Source: Desulfuromonadaceae bacterium
GTDB lineage: Bacteria; Desulfobacterota; Desulfuromonadia; Desulfuromonadales; Geopsychrobacteraceae
Direction of reading: 5' to 3'
Length of the DNA: 5,191 nt
Assembly: GCA_013138655.1 (NCBI GenBank)
Contig: WTCI01000030.1
Location: forward strand, 1-5,191
Positions 1 through 5,191 of the stretch are shown here, piece by piece. Position numbers and translations under genes: made by a program. Each line of letters opens with the position of its first letter. Position 1 is the first letter of the stretch. Under the pieces are notes generated by a model. The model saw only the letters and a list, made by a program, of their open reading frames with translations. It was not told the origin of the DNA and did no database searches.

Positions 1-22
1 CAGATTTTCGTAGGTTTGAGAG

Positions 23-41
23 CGAATAGCACCGCTATTTG
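23..41. repeat. Short hairpin with 3-nt loop
   Basis: Arms 23-30 and 34-41 are complementary over eight positions, one of them a G-T wobble, around the loop ACC; the core is AATAGC/GCTATT. No T-run follows on the + strand, so it is not a convincing intrinsic terminator. It could be a weak terminator of a gene to the left, an operator, or chance. Confidence 0.35.
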
Positions 42-62
42 TCGAAAACATACGGAAATATG

Positions 63-78
63 AACCGATCAGACGGTT
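63..78. repeat. Short inverted repeat AACCG/CGGTT
   Basis: AACCG (63-67) and CGGTT (74-78) form a 5-bp stem around a 6-nt loop in the leader of the first gene. It is short and has no adjacent T-tract. It is recorded because it lies just upstream of the ~40-bp repeat copy; its function is unknown. Confidence 0.25.
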
Positions 79-85
79 TCGCAGT

Positions 86-127
86 AGGTTCTTGTATTCT
101 CGGACAACCTCCTAGAGGGGATTCAGG
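86..127 (+). repeat. ~40-bp dispersed repeat, left copy
   Basis: This 42-nt segment matches the reverse complement of 5014-5052 at 38 of 39 aligned positions, plus a 3-nt insertion (AGA or equivalent) near 114-116. The shared part begins AGGTTCTTGTATTCTCGG and ends GGGGATTCAGG. AGGTT (86-90) can pair with AACCT (106-110) around a 15-nt loop. The single substitution between copies (A107 here, G in the other copy read on its own strand) keeps pairing as A-U or G-U. The element ends one base before the start codon of the Sel1 gene, so it forms part of that gene's untranslated leader. The repeat itself is directly visible; its identity and function are unknown. Confidence 0.85.
114..120 (+). promoter_or_regulatory. 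Ribosome binding site of the Sel1-repeat gene
   Basis: AGAGGGG ends 8 nt before the ATG at 129 and is the best Shine-Dalgarno-like sequence near any in-frame start. It favours ATG 129 over the in-frame TTG at 39 and ATG at 60. It lies inside the ~40-bp repeat, and the 3-nt insertion specific to this copy creates the AGAGG part. GAGG (115-118) could pair with CCTC (108-111), which might partly mask the site. Confidence 0.6.
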
Positions 128-128
128 C

Positions 129-1226
129 ATGACGGGACTGGCAGAATCACACTACCGATTGGGCATGAATTACTATCATGGCAAAGGGGTGGTGAGATCT
201 TATGCCGAGGCGCTCAAACGGTTTCAACTGGCGGCACAAGGGAAGTATCCTCGGGCAATTTTCATGCTCGGCCGGATGCACGACACCGGCAAAGGGGTGA
301 CACAGAATCCGGTCGAAGCCGTCAAATACTATCGCCAGGCCGCAGAACTCGGCTATGCAAGAGCCCAGAATATGCTCGGCCAGGCCTACATCAAGGGACA
401 CGGTGTTCCCGCCGATTATGATGAAGCATTTAAATGGCTCCGCTTGGCTGTCGATCAGAATTTTTCCGATGCCCAGTACAATCTGGGATTGATGTACGCC
501 AAGGGGCATGGCGTCCCGAAAGATTTCCTCGAAGCACGCCGCTGGTGGGGGCTCGCTGCGGAACAGGGCAACCCCAAGGTCCAGTTTACCCTCGGTCATA
601 TGTACCTGGTCGGCAAGGGGGTCAAGAAGAATTATGGCAAGGCTCTACAATGGTTGCGCCAGGCCGCTGAACAGGGACTTCCCACGGCCCAATACCTTTT
701 GGGGATGATGTACGTAAGGGGCACCGGGGTTCTGCAAAACAGCACTGAAGCCAGAATCTGGCTACAAAAGGCTGCCGAACAGAATTACCTGGATGCGATC
801 TACAGCCTCGGTAAGCTCCTCAGCGCAGGCAGTGAAGAGGTTCGCGATCCGGCCTCTGCAGTGGTTTTGCTGCGCCAGGCAGCCACCCGTGGTCACCTGC
901 GGGCCCAGGTGGCAGTTGCTCACCATTTTGCCAAGGGAATCGGCACCGCAGTGGATCTGCAACTTGCCTATCACTGGTGGCTCGAAGCCGCCAATGCTGA
1001 CAATGCTGATGCCCAGTACAATCTGGGGGTTATGTATCTGAATGGCAAAGGGGTCAAACGAGACACTCTCGAAGGAAAAAAATGGCTGATCAGCGCTGCC
1101 GATCAGGGACATACCAAGGCGCAGTACTGCCTCGGCGTCATGTACTCAACCGGCAAAGGAGTCCCGCAGGACATCGATGAAGCCCTGCGCTGGAAAGAAG
1201 CTGCCGAATTCTGGGAATCGCTCTAA
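129..1226 (+). CDS. Sel1-like (TPR-type) repeat protein
   Basis: The 365-residue product is almost wholly a solenoid of ten Sel1-like repeats of about 36 residues, beginning at residue 5. The repeat pattern is A-x-x-x-LG-x-(M)Y-x-x-G-x-GV...A-x-x-W-x-x-x-AA-x-x-G. Repeats 7 and 8 are degenerate: repeat 7 has SAGSEEV where the others have KGxGV, and repeat 8 lacks the LG. The tenth is cut short and ends FWESL. No signal peptide, membrane segment or catalytic domain is visible, so the protein is probably cytoplasmic. Sel1 repeats are protein-protein interaction scaffolds, often in signalling or envelope processes; the partner here is unknown. The start at 129 is chosen because a Shine-Dalgarno sequence precedes it and the first repeat follows at once. 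Starts at 39 (TTG) or 60 (ATG) would only add residues translated from the repeat element. The next gene begins 34 nt downstream, which suggests an operon. Confidence 0.9.
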   Translation: MTGLAESHYRLGMNYYHGKGVVRSYAEALKRFQLAAQGKYPRAIFMLGRMHDTGKGVTQNPVEAVKYYRQAAELGYARAQNMLGQAYIKGHGVPADYDEAFKWLRLAVDQNFSDAQYNLGLMYAKGHGVPKDFLEARRWWGLAAEQGNPKVQFTLGHMYLVGKGVKKNYGKALQWLRQAAEQGLPTAQYLLGMMYVRGTGVLQNSTEARIWLQKAAEQNYLDAIYSLGKLLSAGSEEVRDPASAVVLLRQAATRGHLRAQVAVAHHFAKGIGTAVDLQLAYHWWLEAANADNADAQYNLGVMYLNGKGVKRDTLEGKKWLISAADQGHTKAQYCLGVMYSTGKGVPQDIDEALRWKEAAEFWESL

Positions 1227-1260
1227 CCGACATTTCCCGCCAGCACGACAGGATACAAAC

Positions 1261-3189
1261 ATGCCGACAATCAGCTGTCCCCATTGCGGGGCCAAGCGCA
1301 ACATGCCGCAGGAAAAACTCCCGGCACGCAAAGTCAGGGCGCGCTGTCCGCAATGCCGGCAAACTTTTAACTTTGACCCGACTGACCACCTCCCCCACCG
1401 GAATGCCGCAAAGACCACAACCCGCAGCATCAACTGCCCGTATTGCAGCCTGCCGCGCGAGCTGCCGATAAAACGGCTTCCGGACAACCACGCAACACTG
1501 ACCTGTCGTCGCTGCCGACGAAACTTCCACCTGAACCAAAACCAGGCTGACCCTGAGCCCGAATCCACCGCTCCGAGAAAACTGATCAGCACCGGGAAAC
1601 TCCTGACTGACAGCTGGGAACTTTTCTGGCAACGTGGCTGGGGCCTGCTGGGGCTCTACCTGCTCTGCTTCCTGCTGATTTTTGCCCCGCTGGCACTTGC
1701 CGCCCTGACCGCTCCCAAGATGATCATGAATCACCCATGGCTGATCTGGAGCTGCCTGTTGCTCGGGATCAGCTATGCCGTCATCGGCAGCGCCTGGATC
1801 ACCGCCAGCATGTTCCACTACATCGTCGATTCAAGTCTCGGCGTCAAAACGGCACTGACACTCGGCTGGCAACACCTGTGGAACTTCGCCGGGCTGCTCC
1901 TGCTGTGGTTTTTACTGATTGCCGGCGGATCCCTCCTGTTGATCATCCCGGGAATTATCTTCACGATCTGGTTCCTCTTCTGCCAGTATGTGCTGGCCGA
2001 AGAGGGAGTTGGTGGCCTTAAGGCCCTGGAAAAAAGCCGACAACTGGTGCGGGATTATTGGTGGCCGGTTTTCGGCCGATTTATGCTGTTGATGCTGATC
2101 ACCCTGACCATTTCAAACCTGGCGGGTCGGATTCCGGCCATTGGCAACTCCATCAATCTTGTCCTCTCCCTGCTGTTGACACCTTTCTCTCTGTTCTACT
2201 ACTACCTGCTCTACGAAGACCTGAAACGCTGTCCCCAGCGTCCTTCCCGAGACAATTCGCTGAATCGTACTCCGCTTTTGCTGGCCCTGTGCGGCTGGCT
2301 GCTGATCCCGGCAGTGCTGCTTTTTGCCAACCACCAGGGCGACTTATCCCCACGGCTATCGGCAGGAGAAAACCGAACAATCCTCAACAAGCTTTTTGAC
2401 GCAGAGGAATTTCCCCTTGCAGAGTTCTCAGACCAGTCAAATCCTCCCCCCAAGCGACGGCCGCCCGAGCCTCTGACCCAGGCAGATTACGAGCGCCTGC
2501 TGGCGGAAAAACTCCTGCCGGAAAATCAGCAGGAACTCAGCCTCGGCCCCGCGACCTTGTCAGCTGAGCAGTTTTGGGCAGATGAAAAGGAACCGCACCT
2601 CTGGCTGAAACTGCGGCTGGCGGAACTGCCGAACCTGGCCTTGTCACCACGCCGCTCCGCCCGCATACTGATCAGAGAAGTTCTCGATTCTGCCGCCCGT
2701 AATCGCTACGATCATCTACACAGTTTTGAGAACCCCGCGTTTCAATGGGTCGATATTCTCTCCGGCGGGCTCCAGACAGAACAGCTCAGTGGCATCCGCA
2801 GTGTCTACCTGAAGCAGGGAACCCGCCTGGAGCAGATTCGCAGCATCAGTGGTTGCCTGGAAATCAACTTGCCACTGGGCATCAAAACACTGCAACTCGA
2901 TCGTGCCGATATCGGAAAAAAACTCAAGGTTGCCGGGAAGTTCTTACAACTTGAAAGTTTCGGAAAAAATCGTATTTCCCTGATTTTCCAGGGCAAATTA
3001 TCAGAAATTCTGAGTATCCAAGCCGTCAACCGGCAACATGAAGCGCTGCAAGATGCCGGCATCAACTGGCAACAACATGGCGAAAAACTCACCCTGAGTC
3101 AGATGTTCAGTGGCGAAATCGACAGTGTCACCATTCTGGTCGCCAGCGATTCAATAACCCGCAGCTACCCCTTCGAAATCACCCGCTGA
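1261..3189 (+). CDS. Zinc-ribbon multi-pass membrane protein with large C-terminal extracytoplasmic region
   Basis: The 642-residue protein opens with two tandem zinc ribbons of the MJ0042 type, each CxxC-N19-CxxC (Cys 6/9/29/32 and 59/62/82/85). About seven hydrophobic segments follow: roughly 127-149, 160-182, 207-227, 228-246, 270-287, 298-317 and 339-356. The stretch 222-275, with IIPGIIF, EEGVGGLKALEKS and YWWPVF, resembles the membrane domain found with some glycerophosphodiester phosphodiesterases and YciC/DUF975-like proteins; this is a recognised pattern, not a search result. No phosphodiesterase catalytic domain is present. Residues 360-642 are soluble, and the seven segments with a basic 321-336 loop would place them in the periplasm. 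Residues 545-642 look beta-rich. ATG 1261 is chosen because AGGA lies 7 nt upstream and the first ribbon starts at residue 6; the frame is open upstream to an ATG at 1177 that overlaps the Sel1 gene. It probably shares an operon with the Sel1 gene. The function is not known. Confidence 0.85.
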   Translation: MPTISCPHCGAKRNMPQEKLPARKVRARCPQCRQTFNFDPTDHLPHRNAAKTTTRSINCPYCSLPRELPIKRLPDNHATLTCRRCRRNFHLNQNQADPEPESTAPRKLISTGKLLTDSWELFWQRGWGLLGLYLLCFLLIFAPLALAALTAPKMIMNHPWLIWSCLLLGISYAVIGSAWITASMFHYIVDSSLGVKTALTLGWQHLWNFAGLLLLWFLLIAGGSLLLIIPGIIFTIWFLFCQYVLAEEGVGGLKALEKSRQLVRDYWWPVFGRFMLLMLITLTISNLAGRIPAIGNSINLVLSLLLTPFSLFYYYLLYEDLKRCPQRPSRDNSLNRTPLLLALCGWLLIPAVLLFANHQGDLSPRLSAGENRTILNKLFDAEEFPLAEFSDQSNPPPKRRPPEPLTQADYERLLAEKLLPENQQELSLGPATLSAEQFWADEKEPHLWLKLRLAELPNLALSPRRSARILIREVLDSAARNRYDHLHSFENPAFQWVDILSGGLQTEQLSGIRSVYLKQGTRLEQIRSISGCLEINLPLGIKTLQLDRADIGKKLKVAGKFLQLESFGKNRISLIFQGKLSEILSIQAVNRQHEALQDAGINWQQHGEKLTLSQMFSGEIDSVTILVASDSITRSYPFEITR

Positions 3190-3203
3190 AACGACCCGCT
3201 TCT

Positions 3204-3217
3204 ATGCATACTTGCAT
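3204..3217. promoter_or_regulatory. Putative operator site 1 (ATGCA-N4-TGCAT)
   Basis: This 14-bp gapped palindrome is ATGCA TACT TGCAT. Its right half-site falls within the -35 hexamer TTGCAT of the predicted promoter, so a bound protein should block RNA polymerase. Its centre is 19 bp from that of site 2, close to two helical turns, which would suit cooperative binding of two dimers on one face. The binding protein is inferred to be the regulator encoded at 3272. Confidence 0.6.
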
Positions 3218-3241
3218 CTTCAATGCATTTATGCATAGAAT
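3212..3241 (+). promoter_or_regulatory. Putative sigma-70-type promoter of the sigma-54 activator gene
   Basis: TTGCAT (3212-3217) and TAGAAT (3236-3241) are separated by 18 bp and match the TTGACA/TATAAT consensus at four and five of six positions. Transcription would start near 3248, giving a leader of about 24 nt that contains the ribosome binding site (ACGGAAG, 3259-3265, 6 nt before the ATG). The promoter is covered by the two palindromic sites, which suggests repression, most simply negative autoregulation. No good -24/-12 sigma-54 element is seen here. Confidence 0.5.
3223..3236. promoter_or_regulatory. Putative operator site 2 (ATGCA-N4-TGCAT)
   Basis: This second 14-bp gapped palindrome is ATGCA TTTA TGCAT, with the same half-sites and the same 4-bp gap as sites 1 and 3. 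It occupies the spacer of the predicted promoter and touches the first base of the -10 hexamer. Confidence 0.6.
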
Positions 3242-3271
3242 GGCCCGCCTGCTGACCTACGGAAGCCCGCT

Positions 3272-5011
3272 ATGACTCTTGAGAAAGCTCAACTCCTGCA
3301 CAACCTGGCACCACAGTCGTTGGCCGACGCCACGGCACGCTCGCTGTTTGTCATTGATCTACAGGGGCAGGTCTCACTGGTGAGCAAACTTGCTCGTGAA
3401 AATCTGCAGATCACTCCGGGCGCCAGATTTCACACCGCCTTTCCCGAACTATGGCCGCAGGTTGAACAGGTTCTTGAGGGGATCACCGGCAACCAGGAAT
3501 TCCCTTTGCAAGTTGCCGGGCGGGAATACCTGGTCGGCATCAACCCGCTGCTCGATGACAATAAAATTATCGGAGCCGTGTGCATTCTCGTCGACAGCGC
3601 CCGGCTCGACACCATGATCCGCCAGCTCCCGTCCTTTAACACCCTGACCCGTGAGCTGGACACAATCATCGACTCCTCGTCGGACGGGCTGTTCGTCTGT
3701 GATGCCGATGCCAATGTGATCCGCATGAATCCGGCTTCCGAGCGGATTCACAAAACCAGTGCCGGTGAAATCGTCGGGCACAATATGCGGGAACTGATCA
3801 ACAGCGGATTCATTAATCGCTCCGCCGCCCTGGAAGCGAGCCTGAGCAAAAATCCGGTCAGCCTGCTGCAGAACAAGGACGGTCGGAAACTGATTTCAAT
3901 TGCAACACCGGTGTTCGACGAACGGGACGAACTGATCAGAATTGTCGTCAGCGAACGAGACACCACAGAAATTGACGATCTCCAGCGAGAGCTGGAAGAA
4001 CAGGAAGCGATCAGCGACGGCTTTCGCGAACAAATGCTGGCCATGCAGCACGAGGAACTGAAATCACGCCGGATTATTGCCCGCAGCCCGAAGATGATCC
4101 GTGCCCTGCAACAGGCGATTAAGGCTGCCAAGGCCGATTCCTCGGTGCTGGTACTCGGCGAATCGGGGGTCGGCAAGGGACTGATCGCCGACCTGATCCA
4201 CAAAAATTCGCGCCGCGAAGCCAACCCACTGATCAAAATCAACTGCGGCGCCATCCCCGAATCGCTGATCGAGGCCGAACTGTTCGGCTACGAAAAAGGT
4301 GCTTTCACAGGCGCTCAGACGTCCGGCAAGCCGGGCCACTTTGAACTTGCCGATGGCGGTACCCTGTTTCTCGATGAAATTGCCGAACTGCCCCTATCGT
4401 CCCAAGTCAAACTGCTCCGTTTTCTCGAAGACGGCTGCATCACCCGGCTGGGTGGCACCAACAGCAAAAATGTCGATGTCCGGGTAGTGGCCGCAACCCA
4501 TCGTGATCTTGAACAGATGATCGAACAGGGGCGCTTCCGCCTCGACCTCTATTACCGATTGCATGTCATTCAGATCCAGGTTCCGGCCGTTCGCGAACGC
4601 CGCGATTGCATCGTCCCGCTGATCCGACACTATATTGATGAATTTAGTGTCCAAAACGACACGACAAAACGGTTGACTCGCGCTGCCCTGGATGCCCTCG
4701 CCGACTATTCCTACCCGGGGAACGTCCGCGAACTGATGAATATTTGCGAACGCCTGGTCGTTATGTCCGAAACCGAGCTGGTCGATCTCCCGGACCTGCC
4801 GGCCCAGATCATCAGTCGTAGCGAGAACCTCGACATCAGCAACCTCGACTGGCCGGAGGGGATGACCCTGCAGCAGACACTCGATCGAGTGGAGAAAAGC
4901 ATCCTGATAAAGGCCCGGGAACGATTTCGCAATCAGATGGAGGCGGCAGACGCCCTCGGCGTCAATCAGTCGACCATCGCCCGCAAGCTGAAAAGACACG
5001 GCTTAAGCTGA
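3272..5011 (+). CDS. PAS-domain sigma-54-dependent transcriptional activator (enhancer-binding protein)
   Basis: The 579-residue cytoplasmic regulator hydrolyses ATP to open sigma-54 RNA polymerase promoters. In order: a PAS-like domain (about 22-110); a clearer PAS domain (about 130-232, with DGLFVCDADANVIRMNPASE); a charged helical linker (about 233-267); an AAA+ domain (about 268-500); and a C-terminal Fis/TyrR-type helix-turn-helix (556-579, ADALGVNQSTIARKLKRHG). Key AAA+ motifs are intact: Walker A GESGVGKG (296-303), the sigma-54 contact loop GAFTGA (343-348), Walker B GTLFLDEI (363-370) and sensor II YPGNVREL (481-488). Walker A ends KG where KE or KT is usual. There is no receiver domain and no kinase nearby, so the input is probably a small molecule or redox state sensed by PAS; the ligand cannot be told from sequence. 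The ATG is supported by ACGGAAG 6 nt upstream. Two ATGCA-N4-TGCAT sites cover its promoter and a third lies 93 nt past its stop. Its target genes are probably to the right of the window. Confidence 0.95.
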   Translation: MTLEKAQLLHNLAPQSLADATARSLFVIDLQGQVSLVSKLARENLQITPGARFHTAFPELWPQVEQVLEGITGNQEFPLQVAGREYLVGINPLLDDNKIIGAVCILVDSARLDTMIRQLPSFNTLTRELDTIIDSSSDGLFVCDADANVIRMNPASERIHKTSAGEIVGHNMRELINSGFINRSAALEASLSKNPVSLLQNKDGRKLISIATPVFDERDELIRIVVSERDTTEIDDLQRELEEQEAISDGFREQMLAMQHEELKSRRIIARSPKMIRALQQAIKAAKADSSVLVLGESGVGKGLIADLIHKNSRREANPLIKINCGAIPESLIEAELFGYEKGAFTGAQTSGKPGHFELADGGTLFLDEIAELPLSSQVKLLRFLEDGCITRLGGTNSKNVDVRVVAATHRDLEQMIEQGRFRLDLYYRLHVIQIQVPAVRERRDCIVPLIRHYIDEFSVQNDTTKRLTRAALDALADYSYPGNVRELMNICERLVVMSETELVDLPDLPAQIISRSENLDISNLDWPEGMTLQQTLDRVEKSILIKARERFRNQMEAADALGVNQSTIARKLKRHGLS

Positions 5012-5013
5012 AC

Positions 5014-5052
5014 CCTGAATCCCCAGGAGGCTGTCCGAGAATACAAGAACCT
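5014..5052 (-). repeat. ~40-bp dispersed repeat, right copy (inverted)
   Basis: This 39-nt segment is the reverse complement of 86-127, differing by one substitution and lacking the 3-nt insertion. It starts 3 nt after the regulator's stop codon. CAGGAGG (5024-5030) can pair with CCTCCTG (5050-5056), giving a 7-bp perfect stem with a 19-nt loop. Read on the minus strand the stem can extend inward by a G-U and an A-U pair. No T-run follows on the + strand, so termination of the regulator mRNA is possible but not evident. Unlike the left copy, no gene start follows it on its own strand. Confidence 0.85.
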
Positions 5053-5103
5053 CCTGAACAACCGACAGATCCGGACAAGAAAAAAACACCTCCCGACACA
5101 ATT

Positions 5104-5117
5104 ATGCATCCCTGCAT
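5104..5117. promoter_or_regulatory. Putative operator/enhancer site 3 (ATGCA-N4-TGCAT)
   Basis: ATGCA TCCC TGCAT has the same half-sites and gap as the two sites upstream of the regulator gene. The flanks extend the symmetry to TTATGCA/TGCATAA (5102-5119). It lies in the non-coding 3' region of the window, so it may be an upstream activating site for a gene beyond position 5191. No -24/-12 promoter is visible between it and the window end, but such sites often lie about 100 bp or more upstream of the promoter. Confidence 0.55.
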
Positions 5118-5191
5118 AAAACACTCGCTCGATTTGCCCGGCAAAGCTTCCCATACCCTCTTCCGGGAAACAGAAAAACTCTTTTCACCTT

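Larger units (their letters stand above)
3200..3240. repeat. Perfect 11-bp inverted repeat enclosing the paired operators
   Basis: TTCTATGCATA (3200-3210) and TATGCATAGAA (3230-3240) are exact reverse complements separated by 19 nt. Inside lies a second pair, TGCAT (3213-3217) and ATGCA (3223-3227). The whole 41-bp block is therefore nearly symmetric, built from four TGCAT-type half-sites. The AT-rich stem without a following T-run argues for a protein-binding site and not a terminator. Confidence 0.85.

Noticed and set aside
39..128. N-terminal extension of the Sel1 protein from TTG 39 or ATG 60.
   Set aside because: No good ribosome binding site precedes either start. The added residues come from the repeat element and have no signal peptide, while ATG 129 has a Shine-Dalgarno sequence and the first repeat follows directly.
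1138..1818. Minus-strand open frame of 226 codons.
   Set aside because: It lies opposite the zinc-ribbon gene and the end of the Sel1 gene, whose frames show clear domain motifs. The minus-strand protein has no recognisable domain.
3200..3240. Intrinsic terminator after the zinc-ribbon membrane gene.
   Set aside because: The stem is AT-rich with a 19-nt loop and no T-run follows. The repeated ATGCA-N4-TGCAT units fit protein-binding sites better.
3241..3256. Possible -24/-12 sigma-54 promoter (TGGCCC...CTGAC) upstream of the regulator.
   Set aside because: The GG is in place but the -12 element at the required spacing reads GA and not GC. The sigma-70-type hexamers fit better.
4394..4999. 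Minus-strand open frame of 201 codons.
   Set aside because: It is the antisense shadow of the AAA+ and HTH regions of the sigma-54 activator, which are strongly conserved on the + strand.
86..5052. Transposon with ~40-bp terminal inverted repeats.
   Set aside because: There is no transposase or integrase between the repeats, no matching short direct repeats outside them, and the three genes look like ordinary chromosomal genes. An inverted pair of dispersed elements is simpler, though genome context is needed to decide.

Overview
The window holds three rightward genes and two short intergenic regions rich in signals. The organism is probably a Gram-negative delta-type proteobacterium, with Desulfuromonadales/Geobacter-like as the best guess. 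This is inferred from the moderately GC-rich coding sequence, a PAS-domain sigma-54 activator, an MJ0042-type zinc-ribbon membrane protein and a Sel1-repeat protein. No marker gene is present, so the taxonomy is tentative.

Layout: positions 1-128 are a leader with two small hairpins and one copy of a ~40-bp repeat that runs into the ribosome binding site of gene 1. Gene 1 (129-1226) encodes a protein made almost entirely of ten Sel1-like repeats. Gene 2 (1261-3189) starts 34 nt later and is probably co-transcribed. It encodes a membrane protein with two N-terminal zinc ribbons, about seven membrane segments and a long, probably periplasmic C-terminal region. The 82-nt gap 3190-3271 carries two copies of a gapped palindrome, ATGCA-N4-TGCAT, placed over a good sigma-70-type promoter. 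Gene 3 (3272-5011) encodes a PAS-PAS-AAA+-HTH sigma-54-dependent activator with an intact GAFTGA loop. The last 180 nt contain no gene. They hold an inverted second copy of the ~40-bp repeat (5014-5052) and a third ATGCA-N4-TGCAT site (5104-5117).

How the parts may work together: the regulator probably senses a cytoplasmic signal through its PAS domains, represses its own promoter through the two overlapping sites, and may activate a sigma-54 promoter to the right of the window from the third site. Genes 1 and 2 look like a separate envelope-associated pair (a repeat scaffold plus a zinc-ribbon membrane protein) of unknown process. The most interesting items are the three-site operator family tied to the orphan regulator, and the ~40-bp repeat that appears in opposite orientation at the two ends of the three-gene block and supplies part of the gene 1 leader.
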